A stretch of DNA of 64,000 bases, from contig JACPUR010000017.1 in assembly GCA_016192135.1 (NCBI GenBank), positions 124,001 to 188,000 on the forward strand. Reading direction: 5' to 3'. The translations under genes were made by a program, and so were the position numbers. A model generated the notes under the pieces. That model searched no databases. It was not told the origin of the DNA and worked only from the letters and a program-made list of their open reading frames with translations. The DNA comes from Candidatus Tectomicrobia bacterium (GTDB lineage: Bacteria > UBA8248). Numbering within the stretch: position 1 is the first letter of the stretch; each line of letters opens with the position of its first letter. This document shows, piece by piece, positions 41,602 through 49,799 of this stretch.

Positions 41602-42507
41602 TCAGCCCTCCAGGTTGGCCAGGCGGGCCGGGTTGCGCTGCACCATCCACCGGACGTCGTCCGGAGAGAGGCCCAGGAGCAGCATCGAGGCGATGAACAT
41701 GCGGAGCATCTCGGGGGGCGTGGGGTTCACGTCCCCCTGCGCGTCGGTGGTCATGATGCAGCGCTCGGGCCCGAGCATCTTCGCCGCGGCCGCGATCTTC
41801 TTCGGGTCGAGCCCCTGCCACATGGGGAAGGCCGAGATCCAGGTGAACTCGACGATGTAGCCCATGTCCGCCACCTCGCGCATCTGGGCGTCCGAGGCGT
41901 GGACGATGTGGATGATGGGGTGGGTGTAGACGAACTTCTTGAGGCCCACCTCCTTGGCGCACCGGGCCAGGGCCAGGCCCTCCTCCGCCGAGAGATGGCC
42001 GGTGGCCACCACGATGTCCGCGTCGCGGGCGATCTCCAGGATGGCCACCGCCTCGGGGAGCACTTTCCCGTCCCTCCCGAGCACCGTCAGGCCTCCCTCC
42101 GCGGGGGGATGGGGGGGCCTGTTCTTGTAGGTCGCCGCCACCCGGCGGCTGAAGGCGTTCACCTTGATGTCGTTCGCGCTCGTGTAGGTGGGCATCCAAA
42201 TGACCTTGGCCCCGAGGCGTGCCGCGCTCTCGGCCGCGAAGGGGGAGAGCCCGCCCACGTTCGTGTTGAGGACGATGCTCCCCATGGCCGTCACGCCCGG
42301 GTAGACCTCGCTCAGCACCCGGGCCTGGGCCACGGTGGGCCAGAGGTGGCTCTTCATCACGAAGCCGCGCATCCCGTGCTGCCGGGCCACCTCCGCCCAT
42401 TCGTGGTCCAGGACGCGCCCGGACTCCTCCAGGGTGAGCTGGGGATAGATGTGGGCGTGGAAGTCGATGGCGCCCTCGAGGAGCTCGTCGGCTTGGGTCT
42501 TGGGCAT
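41602..42507 (-). CDS. Amidohydrolase-fold protein (DUF6282-like)
   Basis: A 301-residue metal-dependent hydrolase: AIDFHAHIYP (His-x-His), VMKSHLWP, VATGHLSAEE (His), YTHPIIHIVH and TTDAQGD (Asp) give the TIM-barrel amidohydrolase site. The overall pattern matches what I recall as DUF6282. Substrate unknown. The start at 42507 (MPKTQADELL) has GGAGG nine bases upstream. It precedes the DUF429 gene by 45 bases on the same strand and may be cotranscribed. Confidence 0.8.
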   Translation of the reverse strand: MPKTQADELLEGAIDFHAHIYPQLTLEESGRVLDHEWAEVARQHGMRGFVMKSHLWPTVAQARVLSEVYPGVTAMGSIVLNTNVGGLSPFAAESAARLGAKVIWMPTYTSANDIKVNAFSRRVAATYKNRPPHPPAEGGLTVLGRDGKVLPEAVAILEIARDADIVVATGHLSAEEGLALARCAKEVGLKKFVYTHPIIHIVHASDAQMREVADMGYIVEFTWISAFPMWQGLDPKKIAAAAKMLGPERCIMTTDAQGDVNPTPPEMLRMFIASMLLLGLSPDDVRWMVQRNPARLANLEG

Positions 42508-42747
42508 GGAATGAAGCCTCCGGTCCATCTGCCAGGAATACGGGAAATCGGCCTTTCGGGTCCGCTATGATGCGCGATGGCCCGCCCCGGGGCAAGCGCT
42601 GCGCCGGCTTGCGCTCCCCCCGCCCCGGGGCTATCCCTTGGGCCGCGGGAGGCATCCGGCCGGCCGGGCCCCTCGGAGGGCGCCCGCCCTCCCCCGCGCC
42701 GTTCATTCTTTCCCGCGCCGCATTTTAAGCTGACGAAGGAGGCTCCC

Positions 42748-43113
42748 ATGAAGGTCGCCTACGTGTTCGCCACGTCCGGGCACACCGCCAGCTACAAGCT
42801 CGGCAAGATGATCCTCCCCCAGCTCGAGGAGAAGCGCCACGGCGCGGAGGTCGTCGGGATGATGTTCTTCGACGACAACAACTACGTCCTCCGAAAGGGC
42901 GACCCCATCGGGGAGCGCCTCGCCAAGGTGGCCCGGGAGCGGAACATCCTCCTCATGATGTGCGACCAGTGCGCCCTGGAGCGCGGCCTGGCGGTGGGCG
43001 AGGCCTGCGGCGCCACCCCCTCCGGCACGGTGGACGGGGTGAGGGTGGGCTGCTTCCCGGACCTCTACGCCGCCCTGGCCGCGAATCCGCCCGACCAGGT
43101 CATCAGCCTGTAG
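42748..43113 (+). CDS. DsrE-like protein (SaoD-type)
   Basis: A 121-residue DsrE/TusD-fold protein: KVAYVFATSGHTASYKLGKM at the N terminus and LLMMCDQCALERGLAVGEAC with three Cys in the second half, one at the usual DsrE active position. DsrE-like proteins relay sulfur or interact with sulfur carriers. The sequence resembles the family I recall as SaoD, linked to a selenocysteine-containing oxidoreductase, but no other sao-like gene lies near. GGAGG precedes the ATG. Confidence 0.75.
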   Translation: MKVAYVFATSGHTASYKLGKMILPQLEEKRHGAEVVGMMFFDDNNYVLRKGDPIGERLAKVARERNILLMMCDQCALERGLAVGEACGATPSGTVDGVRVGCFPDLYAALAANPPDQVISL

Positions 43114-43152
43114 GGGGGATCCCCAGAGTTTGTCAGGAGGTTGTGAAAAGCT

Positions 43153-43265
43153 GTCATTCCGAGCGCCAGCGAGGAATCTGCTTCTTGAAATAAGCAGATT
43201 CCTCAGTCGCCCTCTTTCCGGGTTCCCAGGCGGCGAGCCACCTGGGCGGGCTCCCTCGGAATGAC
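43153..43265. repeat. Dispersed repeat, family C (GTCATTCCGAGCG...GGAATGAC)
   Basis: GTCATTCCGAGCGCCAGCGAGGAATCTGC at one end and its inverted form ending CTCGGAATGAC at the other, about 113 bp. Two further copies at 46368 and 47086. Confidence 0.8.
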
Positions 43266-43393
43266 AGATGGCGCCATACTCGTTGATTTCCCGGATTCAA
43301 TCATCCCTCCCGCCGGTTCCCGCCCGGGAGAGGGGGTGGTATCCTCCCGTTCTCTCGTTGTCCTATCGTCCAGCGCATGCGGAGGAAGCCCCC

Positions 43394-44524
43394 ATGCCCG
43401 AGACTCCGGCCCCCGGCGCCCCCGTGCGGGAACTCGAAACCCCGGCCCTGCTGGTGGACCTCGACGCCATGGAGCGCAACCTCCAGCGCATGGCGGACAA
43501 CTTGAAGGGCACGGGCCTGCACCTCCGGGCCCACGCCAAGACCCACAAGAGCCCCCTCCTCGCCCGCAAGCAGATGGACCTGGGCGCGGTGGGGGTGTGC
43601 TGCCAGAAGGTGGGCGAGGCCGAGGTGATGGTGGAAGGGGGGATCGGGGACATCCTCGTGAGCAGCGAGGTGGCCTCCCCCTCCAAGCTCCGCCGGCTGG
43701 CCGCCCTGGCCCGCCACGCCCAAATCATGGTGGTGGTGGACCACCCCCAGGGCGCCCAGATGCTCTCGGAGGCCGTGACGGCCGCCAGGGTGGAAGTGGG
43801 CGTCCTCGTGGACGTGGACGTGGGCCACGGCCGCTGCGGGATCGCCCCCGGGGAGCCCGCCGCCGAGCTCGCCCGCCGGGTGGACCGCCTGCCCGGCCTC
43901 GTCCTCCGCGGCTTCCAGGCCTACGAGGGGAAGGTGCAGCACTGCGAGGGCTTCGAGGCCCGCCGCGCGGCCTACGGCCTGGCCGTGGACCGCATGAAGG
44001 AGACGTTGAAAGCCTTCGCCCGGGCGGGGCTCTGCACGGATGTCCGCAGCGGGGGCGGCACCGGCTCCTGGCGCTGGGACGCCGAGACCGGCGTCCTGAA
44101 CGAGCTCCAGTCCGGGAGCTACCTCTTCATGGACGCCCACTACCGCCGCATCGGGGGGCCCTCCGGCCCCGTGAACGACGACTTCGAGCCCAGCCTCTTC
44201 GTCCTGACCTCCGTCGTGAGCACCCCGGCCAATGACCGCATCGTGGTGGACGGGGGCCACAAGGCCCTCTCCTCGGACAGCGGCTGGCCCGTCTGCCTGG
44301 AATTGGAGGGCGCCTCCTACCGCGCCGGGGGGGACGAGCACGGCATCCTCGACCTCGCCCCCGGCGCCCGCCGGCCCGAACTGGGCGAGACGCTGCTCTT
44401 CCAGCCCAGCCACTGCGACACCACCATCAACCTCTACGACACCTACCACGCCATCCGGGGCGGGATGGAAAATGGCGTCCTCGAGGCCGTCTGGCCCGTC
44501 GCCGCGCGGGGGAGGGTGTGGTGA
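43394..44524 (+). CDS. PLP-dependent D-threonine aldolase/DSD1-like enzyme
   Basis: A 376-residue fold-type III PLP enzyme (alanine-racemase-like N-terminal barrel). ELETPALLVDLDAMERNLQRM opens the barrel, RAHAKTHKSP carries the PLP Lys (about residue 52), and the C-terminal domain has LQPSHCDTTINLY-like FQPSHCDTTINLYD, with the His and Cys ligands of the metal site found in D-threonine aldolase and D-serine dehydratase. It cleaves or dehydrates a D-3-hydroxy-amino acid. The start at 43394 follows GGAGGAAG. An AT-rich foreign gene follows after 10 bases. Confidence 0.87.
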   Translation: MPETPAPGAPVRELETPALLVDLDAMERNLQRMADNLKGTGLHLRAHAKTHKSPLLARKQMDLGAVGVCCQKVGEAEVMVEGGIGDILVSSEVASPSKLRRLAALARHAQIMVVVDHPQGAQMLSEAVTAARVEVGVLVDVDVGHGRCGIAPGEPAAELARRVDRLPGLVLRGFQAYEGKVQHCEGFEARRAAYGLAVDRMKETLKAFARAGLCTDVRSGGGTGSWRWDAETGVLNELQSGSYLFMDAHYRRIGGPSGPVNDDFEPSLFVLTSVVSTPANDRIVVDGGHKALSSDSGWPVCLELEGASYRAGGDEHGILDLAPGARRPELGETLLFQPSHCDTTINLYDTYHAIRGGMENGVLEAVWPVAARGRVW

Positions 44525-44534
44525 GGGGGAACAA

Positions 44535-45470
44535 ATGGACGTGAATGAATGGCAATCGAGATTGGAAAACACCTTCCCAATCAGACCTAGCCCTCGACTG
44601 GAAGCAATAATCCGTCGAGAGGAGGAATATGCACTTTATGTGAACTCAACTTATCACGGGTATAGAGTGTTCGCGGAGAGTTTTTTTGATTTCTATTTGG
44701 AGACATTACAGAAAGTGGGTCAGTATATGCAGGAACATGGTATCCCGCGCGAATTCCCCATGTATCAGTCAATCGCATTACTCTATGCCATTAATTATAG
44801 AAGTTTGAGGGCCGCAGAAAATCTCTTGCTATGCGGATATCCACTCGGTGGGTACTCGTTATTTAGAGACATCAAGGACCGCGCTATTTTTCTAGCAGCA
44901 ATTGTGAATGGCTATACATCTTTGTGGTCTCTTTTTGGTTTTCTTGATATTGCAGCGGCGGCTGACCGCTCTCCTTTGTCACTCGAAGAATATCGGAGGA
45001 TCCGGAATAGAAGAAAAAAGGAGGAGCGAAAAGTTTTTGAACTAATGACAGGAGAAAAATCTGGACTTGCAGAACCGGATGTGAACGAATTGAAATCTTG
45101 GGAAGAGTTATTCCATGAGGAGGTGCATTCGTCTCGATTGACGTTTTTTGGGGAGGGTGGCCGTTGGCTTATGGGCAAGGGGCCATTTCCGATCGGACCG
45201 GTTCCAGACGATTCATCAATAGCTATGTATATGAATAGGTCGTACGAAATTAGATGGATGCTTTTGCGGATGCTTCCTTACCTTCAGGTTGCCGAAGATG
45301 AATTTGGAGGAGAATGGACTAAGAAATGGCAGATTTTGGATGAATCCTTTCGCTTTGTACATTCTAATTCTAAGGAACCCGGCAAAGCGTTAGCCGATGC
45401 AATTGTGGCGTTGATTGAACATAAGTTCTCCTTTTCACCATCTTTGAAATATACGGAATGCGATGGCTGA
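44535..45470 (+). CDS. AT-rich foreign gene, helical protein of unknown function
   Basis: A 311-residue protein with mainly helical, charged sequence and no signal peptide. The motif SLRAAENLLLCGYPLGGYSLFRDI, with an Arg and an acidic residue set one helix apart, recalls HEPN-like or DUF5677-type helical domains, but the match is weak and I do not assign it. GC content is about 40% in the part counted, against roughly 70% on both sides, so it was recently acquired. ATG at 44535 behind GAGGGGG. It lies between the D-threonine-aldolase-type gene and an F420-type LLM gene. Confidence 0.72.
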   Translation: MDVNEWQSRLENTFPIRPSPRLEAIIRREEEYALYVNSTYHGYRVFAESFFDFYLETLQKVGQYMQEHGIPREFPMYQSIALLYAINYRSLRAAENLLLCGYPLGGYSLFRDIKDRAIFLAAIVNGYTSLWSLFGFLDIAAAADRSPLSLEEYRRIRNRRKKEERKVFELMTGEKSGLAEPDVNELKSWEELFHEEVHSSRLTFFGEGGRWLMGKGPFPIGPVPDDSSIAMYMNRSYEIRWMLLRMLPYLQVAEDEFGGEWTKKWQILDESFRFVHSNSKEPGKALADAIVALIEHKFSFSPSLKYTECDG

Positions 45471-45516
45471 GCAGAAAAAGCAAGAGATGGTCTCTCGGTG
45501 ACATAGGAGCCCCCCA

Positions 45517-46359
45517 ATGCAATACGGCCTGTGCATCTTCCCGACGGACTACGCGATGATGCCCGCGGACCTCGCGCGGGCGGCGGAGGAGCGGGGCTTC
45601 GAGTCGCTGCTCTTCCCGGAGCACACCCACATCCCCTCCTCGCGCAAGACCCCCTGGCCGGGGGGAGCCGAGATTCCGAAGGAGTACCTCCACAGCCTGG
45701 ACCCCTTCGTGTCCATGGGGGCCGCGGCGGCGGTGACCCGGACGCTCAAGGTGGGGACGGGCATCTGCCTCGTCATCCAGCGCGACCCGATCGTCACGGC
45801 CAAGGAGGTGGCGAGCGTGGACTTCATGTCGGGGGGGCGCGTCCTCTTCGGGGTGGGCGGGGGCTGGAACCGGGAGGAGATGGAGAACCACGGCACCCGC
45901 TTCGAGAGCCGCTGGGCGGTGATGCGCGAGCGCATCGAGGCCATGAAGGAGATCTGGACGAAGGACGCGGCCACCTACCACGGCCAGCACGTGAACTTCG
46001 AGGCCATCTGGTCCTGGCCCAAGCCGGCCAAGAAGCCCCACCCGCCCGTCCTGGTGGGCGGGGACGGCCCCCGGACGCTGGAGCGCGTCGTCCGCTACGG
46101 GGACGAGTGGATGCCCATCCCCCGCGGGAAGGACGTCTCCTTCAAGGAGAAGATGGACCGGCTGAACGAGATGGCGGCCAAGGCGGGGCGGGGGAAAATC
46201 CCCGTCTCGCTCTTCTTCGCGCCCCCCGAGGCGGGAGCGCTCGAGCGCCACAAGAAGGACGGCGTCCACCGCTGCCTCTTCTACCTCCCCTCGGCCGGGA
46301 AGGACATTCTTCTCCCCAAGCTGGACGAGCTGGCGGCGCTGGCGCGGAAGGTGGGGTAG
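45517..46359 (+). CDS. LLM-class F420-dependent oxidoreductase
   Basis: A 280-residue luciferase-like protein of the F420-type: YGLCIFPTDYAMMPADLARAAEERGFESL, EHTHIPSSRKT, VGTGICLVIQRDPI, ASVDFMSGGRVLFGVGGGWN and a truncated C-terminal region. These enzymes transfer hydride between F420 and small organic substrates. F420 use is inferred from the family. The ATG at 45517 follows GGAG. Isolated after the AT-rich gene. Confidence 0.87.
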   Translation: MQYGLCIFPTDYAMMPADLARAAEERGFESLLFPEHTHIPSSRKTPWPGGAEIPKEYLHSLDPFVSMGAAAAVTRTLKVGTGICLVIQRDPIVTAKEVASVDFMSGGRVLFGVGGGWNREEMENHGTRFESRWAVMRERIEAMKEIWTKDAATYHGQHVNFEAIWSWPKPAKKPHPPVLVGGDGPRTLERVVRYGDEWMPIPRGKDVSFKEKMDRLNEMAAKAGRGKIPVSLFFAPPEAGALERHKKDGVHRCLFYLPSAGKDILLPKLDELAALARKVG

Positions 46360-46367
46360 GCCTTGTT

Positions 46368-46448
46368 GTCATTCCGAGCGCAGCGAGGAATCTAGGAGGA
46401 TGGCCGCTGACGAAGATTCCTCGCTCCCGTTGGTCGCTCGGAATGACA
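46368..46448. repeat. Dispersed repeat, family C
   Basis: GTCATTCCGAGCGCAGCGAG...GAATCT and inverted AGATTCCTCGCTCC...GCTCGGAATGAC. Confidence 0.85.
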
Positions 46449-46473
46449 TCTTTTGGTTGGTTGGCTTTTTTCT

Positions 46474-46610
46474 GTAGGGGCGGGTTTCAAACCCGCCCCT
46501 ACGGGTAGCCGGATGATGGATGTCGTAGGTGCAGGCACAGGGATCTGCCCCTAGGATGCGCGGATACGGATTTGTAGGGGCGGCCTCTGTGTCCCCTCTG
46601 CGAAGGGCCT
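46474..46610. repeat. Dispersed palindromic repeats, family A (cluster)
   Basis: GTAGGGGCGGGTTTCAAACC...CGCCCCTAC, then degenerate copies at about 46522 and 46573. Confidence 0.7.
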
Positions 46611-46626
46611 GACAATCCTTGGTGTT

Positions 46627-47052
46627 TCAGGGCAGAAGGTGCATCCCCAGGAAGGCCACGGCCAGGGCGAGGAAGATCGTCACGAAGGCGGCGTAGGCGT
46701 GGACCTGGCGCAGGTCCTCCCGCCCGATGGCTAGGCGCAGGCGGCGGCCCAGCCAGGCTGTCAGGAAGAGGAGGGCGAGCGCCAGGGTGGCGAAGAAGGC
46801 GTGGGCGGTCTGGAGGACGGTTTCCCGCAGGGCGAGGCCCATCCCCGCCACCCCCAGGAGATAGCCCACCGGGAGGAGGGCGGCGAACCAGCGGCCCAGG
46901 CGCATGTGCCGGGCCGCGAGGTGGGCCCGCGCCGGCCCCGCCCCCGCGCGGCGCGCCCGGCGCAGCCTGAGCCCATAGGTCAGGACCGCCAGCCCTAGCC
47001 CCAGGACCAGCACCTGGAAGGCAGGGTGGAGGTAGGGGGAGAGGCCGGTCAC
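46627..47052 (-). CDS. DUF4079-like four-helix membrane protein
   Basis: A 141-residue protein with four hydrophobic segments: YLHPAFQVLVLGLGLAVLTYG, GRWFAALLPVGYLLGVAGMG, TAHAFFATLALALLFLTAWLG and HAYAAFVTIFLALAVAFLGMH. Histidines at the ends of helices 1, 3 and 4 could hold heme, as in cytochrome-b561-like DUF4079 proteins; this is inferred. GTG start at 47052 behind GAGAGGA; the open frame upstream lies in a repeat and is not protein-like. Confidence 0.7.
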   Translation of the reverse strand: MTGLSPYLHPAFQVLVLGLGLAVLTYGLRLRRARRAGAGPARAHLAARHMRLGRWFAALLPVGYLLGVAGMGLALRETVLQTAHAFFATLALALLFLTAWLGRRLRLAIGREDLRQVHAYAAFVTIFLALAVAFLGMHLLP

Positions 47053-47085
47053 GGGGGGATTCCTCTCTGGCGCATAAAAGAAGAT

Positions 47086-47167
47086 GTCATTCTGAACGGA
47101 GCGAAGCGGAGTGAAGAATCTTCGCGTATCGCCGCCCGCGAAGATTCCTCGCTGCGCTCGGAATGAC
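47086..47167. repeat. Dispersed repeat, family C
   Basis: GTCATTCTGAACGGAGCGAA...GAATCTTCG and inverted CGAAGATTCCTCGCTGCGCT then CGGAATGAC. Confidence 0.8.
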
Positions 47168-47215
47168 ACCCTCTTTGGCCGGGTCGACCCTACAAAATCC
47201 CATACGACGTCCACC

Positions 47216-47247
47216 CGTAGCGGCCTATTGCAATATGCCCCTACGGG
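47216..47247. repeat. Dispersed palindromic repeat, family A
   Basis: CGTAGCGGCCTATTGCAATA followed by TGCCCCTACGGG; the same core as 48188-48214 and 53361. Confidence 0.6.
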
Positions 47248-47351
47248 ACCAACGAAATTCCGCCCCCCATTGTCGCCCCTTGGGCGCGGGGCTACAATGC
47301 CCGCGTCCCAAGAAGCGCGGCGCGCACTCTCTCTCATCCGGCGAGGTCCGC

Positions 47352-48146
47352 ATGAACATCGAGGAGATCCGCGCCATCGCGCGCGGCAGCAAGGTGTACG
47401 ACCTGGGCGTGGAGCTCTTCCCGGGGATGCCCCACATCCCCCTGCACGGCCCCTTCGGCTACTCCATGATCCGCGAGCACGGGGACCTCATGTACCCCGA
47501 GGGCGCCTGCGCGGCGGTGGACATGTTCTTCTGCACCGGCCACACCGGCACCCACGTGGACGCCTTCGGCCACGTCTCGAAGGACATGAAGCTCCACGGC
47601 GGCGTGGACGCGGCCTCCCACCAGACCAAGACCGGGGGCATCGTGGGGCTCGGCATCGAGACCGTGGCCCCCATCGTGCGGCGGGGGGTGCTCCTCGACG
47701 CGGCCGCCCACTTGAAGAAGGACGTGCTCGAGCCCGCCCGGCCCGTCACCCGGGAGGAGCTCCAGGCCGTGGCCTCCGCCCAGGGCACCCGGATCGAGGC
47801 GGGGGACGTGGTGCTCGTCCGCACCGGGCACATCCGCCACTGGCCCAAGAAGGACTTCTACCACCAGAAGGGAGGGGTCCCCGGCGTCCACATCGAGGCC
47901 GCCCGCTGGCTCGCGGACCAGGGCATCTTCATGCTCGGGGGGGACAACTTCGCCGTCGAGGTCGTCCCCGCCCCGAGCCTCCCCGTCCACTGCCACATGC
48001 TGGTCGAGAAGGGCATCCACCTGCTGGAGGTGGGCTTCTTCGAGGAGCTGAGCCGCGACCGCGCCTACGAGTTCCTCCTCGTCGCGCTCCCCCTCAAGAT
48101 CCGGGGCGGCACCGGCTCCCCGACAAGGCCGGTGGCGATCGTGTGA
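47352..48146 (+). CDS. Cyclase-family protein (kynurenine formamidase-like metal hydrolase)
   Basis: A 264-residue protein of the cyclase family (PF04199): LGVELFPGMPHIPLHGPF, the metal motif HTGTHVDAFGH (H-x-G-T-H-x-D), then VLVRTGHIRHW, GVHIEAARWLADQ and GGDNFAVEVVP. Family members are Zn- or Mn-dependent hydrolases acting on N-formylkynurenine, isatin or similar compounds. ATG at 47352 behind GAGG. The RidA gene follows after a dispersed repeat; both may act in catabolism of nitrogen compounds, which is inference. Confidence 0.87.
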   Translation: MNIEEIRAIARGSKVYDLGVELFPGMPHIPLHGPFGYSMIREHGDLMYPEGACAAVDMFFCTGHTGTHVDAFGHVSKDMKLHGGVDAASHQTKTGGIVGLGIETVAPIVRRGVLLDAAAHLKKDVLEPARPVTREELQAVASAQGTRIEAGDVVLVRTGHIRHWPKKDFYHQKGGVPGVHIEAARWLADQGIFMLGGDNFAVEVVPAPSLPVHCHMLVEKGIHLLEVGFFEELSRDRAYEFLLVALPLKIRGGTGSPTRPVAIV

Positions 48147-48187
48147 AATCGAGAATCCAAAGAAAGATGGACGAGGGTGATGAAGGT

Positions 48188-48214
48188 GTAGGGACGTATT
48201 GCGATGCGCCCCTA
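48188..48214. repeat. Dispersed palindromic repeat, family A
   Basis: GTAGGGACGTATTGCGATGC followed by GCCCCTAC. Confidence 0.65.
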
Positions 48215-48240
48215 CGTGTCCGATAGGAGCAAGGTTTAGC

Positions 48241-48328
48241 CCCCTCTCCCCTTGGGAGAGGGTTGGGGTGAGGGGGATTCACCTCATGGGTTTTCCCTCA
48301 CCCTGCCCTCTCCCGGAGGGAGAGGGAA
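48241..48328. repeat. Dispersed repeat, family B
   Basis: CCCTCTCCCCTTGGGAGAGG, GTTGGGGTGAGGG, a spacer, then CCCTCACCCTGCCCTCTCCC and GGAGGGAGAGGG. Confidence 0.85.
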
Positions 48329-48374
48329 ACCCTGCAAAGCCGTCAGTGCGGAAAGCTCTCCTGGAGACTCACCC

Positions 48375-48812
48375 ATGATCCAGCGCTTCAACGTCTTCCC
48401 CTCGGACATGTACCGCGTGGCGGGGAACAACCAGGTGCTCTACACCCCGGTCGTGGCGGTTCGGACGGGGGACCACGTGCACATCTACGTCTCCGGGCGC
48501 ACCTCGCGCCTCCTGGACGGCTCCCTGGCCGGGGAGGGGGACATGCGCGCCCAGATACGGCTCACCTGCGAGAACGTGGGCAAGGCCCTCGCGGGGGTGG
48601 GGGCGGGCTTCGCGGACGTGGTGCGCACCAACACCTACGCCACCGACCTCGAGGCCTACTACCGCTGCGTGGACGAGCGGGCCCGGTTCTTCACCGCGCC
48701 GCTGCCCACGAGCACTGTGGTGGGGGTCACCCGCCTCGCCATGCCCGGGATGCTCGTCGAGATCGAGGTGGAGGCCATCATCGAGCCGGAGCGGCTGAGG
48801 GTGGAGGGGTAG
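48375..48812 (+). CDS. RidA family protein
   Basis: A 145-residue RidA/YjgF/YER057c protein: GDHVHIYVSGRTS, the helix around TCENVGKALAGVGAGFADVV, then VRTNTYATDLEAYYRC and the C-terminal strand MLVEIEVEAIIEP. The catalytic Arg of archetypal RidA lies in the family motif R-x-x-x-x-x; here VVRTNTY carries Arg in that region, so imine deaminase activity is possible. Cytoplasmic trimer by family. Isolated gene after a family B repeat, ahead of a convergent EamA gene. Confidence 0.85.
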   Translation: MIQRFNVFPSDMYRVAGNNQVLYTPVVAVRTGDHVHIYVSGRTSRLLDGSLAGEGDMRAQIRLTCENVGKALAGVGAGFADVVRTNTYATDLEAYYRCVDERARFFTAPLPTSTVVGVTRLAMPGMLVEIEVEAIIEPERLRVEG

Positions 48813-48840
48813 GAGGGCGGCTTGGCCTTTTCGCCCTTTC

Positions 48841-49785
48841 TCAGGATGCGGGGAGGCTTGTCGCTTCCCGCCAGCTCCGGCTCAGGTTGCTGAGCACGAC
48901 GAACGCCGAATACAGAGCGATGCAGACCAGGGTGTATCCCGAATACAAGACGCGGCCCTCGAACATCTGGATGATGAAAACGAGCATCGGCCCGGCGGCC
49001 CGGATGACGTTGGTGGTGATGGACGGCGTATGGGAGATGCCGATCTGGAACAGGTAGTTGGGCGCGATGATCAGGAGCACCAGGGCCACGGAGACGGACG
49101 CGAGGGCGCCATAGGAATGTTGGCCCGCCGCTCCCGCGCCTCCGGCCAGAATCGCGGCGAATGAGACGAGGGCGATCGCGACGAAGCGGACGGACACGAT
49201 CGCCTCCGGGGACACGCCGTTCTCGTTCATGCGCTTGCTGATGAGATTGTAAAGAGCCAGCGATACGCCCCCCAGGAAGGCCAGCGCGAGGCTGTGGATG
49301 CTCGCCGCCGCGCCGGGGGTCCTCAGCCCTGACAGCCCCGCAATCTCCACCCCCGCCAGCAGGAGCAGCGAAGCCAGGATTCCGCCGTTGAGCCATTTCT
49401 CAATGGTGCGGATGGGGGTGGGAAGCGCGATATGGACCCCCAGGATTCGCAGGAAAACAACGGTGAACGGGCCGATCCCGACATAGAGGGTGTTGGCGAT
49501 GGAGGGCTCGATGTTCTTCAGCGCGTGGAAATATGAAAGCCACGCCGCCGCCGTGACGAGGTTGACCCAGACGGCGTCGCGCCAGTGGCGGCGGAGCCTC
49601 GCCCACTGGTCCGGCTGCCTGAGGCCGACCGCGGCGGCGAAATAGAGCGTACAGAGAATGGAAACCAGGGCGACAACTTCGAAATAGCTGAACGTCTGGA
49701 ACACGCCGCCCAGATAGACGTCCCTGACCGCCGAGAAGAGGACGAACAGCACGATGGTGAGGGGCCACCAATTGATTCTGCCCAT
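48841..49785 (-). CDS. EamA/DMT-family permease
   Basis: A 314-residue protein of ten helices in two repeats, with the middle region WLSYFHALKNIEPSIANTLYVGIGPFTV and second repeat FLGGVSLALYNLISKRMNENG. It is the third DMT permease in the window, longer than usual because of an N-terminal extension. The start at 49785 (MGRINWWPLT) is set by GGGAGG; the frame opens six codons earlier. Its start lies 15 bases after the end of the ada gene in the direction of transcription, so the two may be cotranscribed. Confidence 0.85.
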   Translation of the reverse strand: MGRINWWPLTIVLFVLFSAVRDVYLGGVFQTFSYFEVVALVSILCTLYFAAAVGLRQPDQWARLRRHWRDAVWVNLVTAAAWLSYFHALKNIEPSIANTLYVGIGPFTVVFLRILGVHIALPTPIRTIEKWLNGGILASLLLLAGVEIAGLSGLRTPGAAASIHSLALAFLGGVSLALYNLISKRMNENGVSPEAIVSVRFVAIALVSFAAILAGGAGAAGQHSYGALASVSVALVLLIIAPNYLFQIGISHTPSITTNVIRAAGPMLVFIIQMFEGRVLYSGYTLVCIALYSAFVVLSNLSRSWREATSLPAS

Positions 49786-49799
49786 TGGCGCGCCTCCCT

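Noticed and set aside
44232-44534. 101-codon N-terminal extension of the AT-rich gene at 44535
   Set aside because: It lies wholly in the GC-rich D-threonine-aldolase-type gene in another frame; composition changes exactly at the ATG at 44535, which has its own ribosome-binding site.
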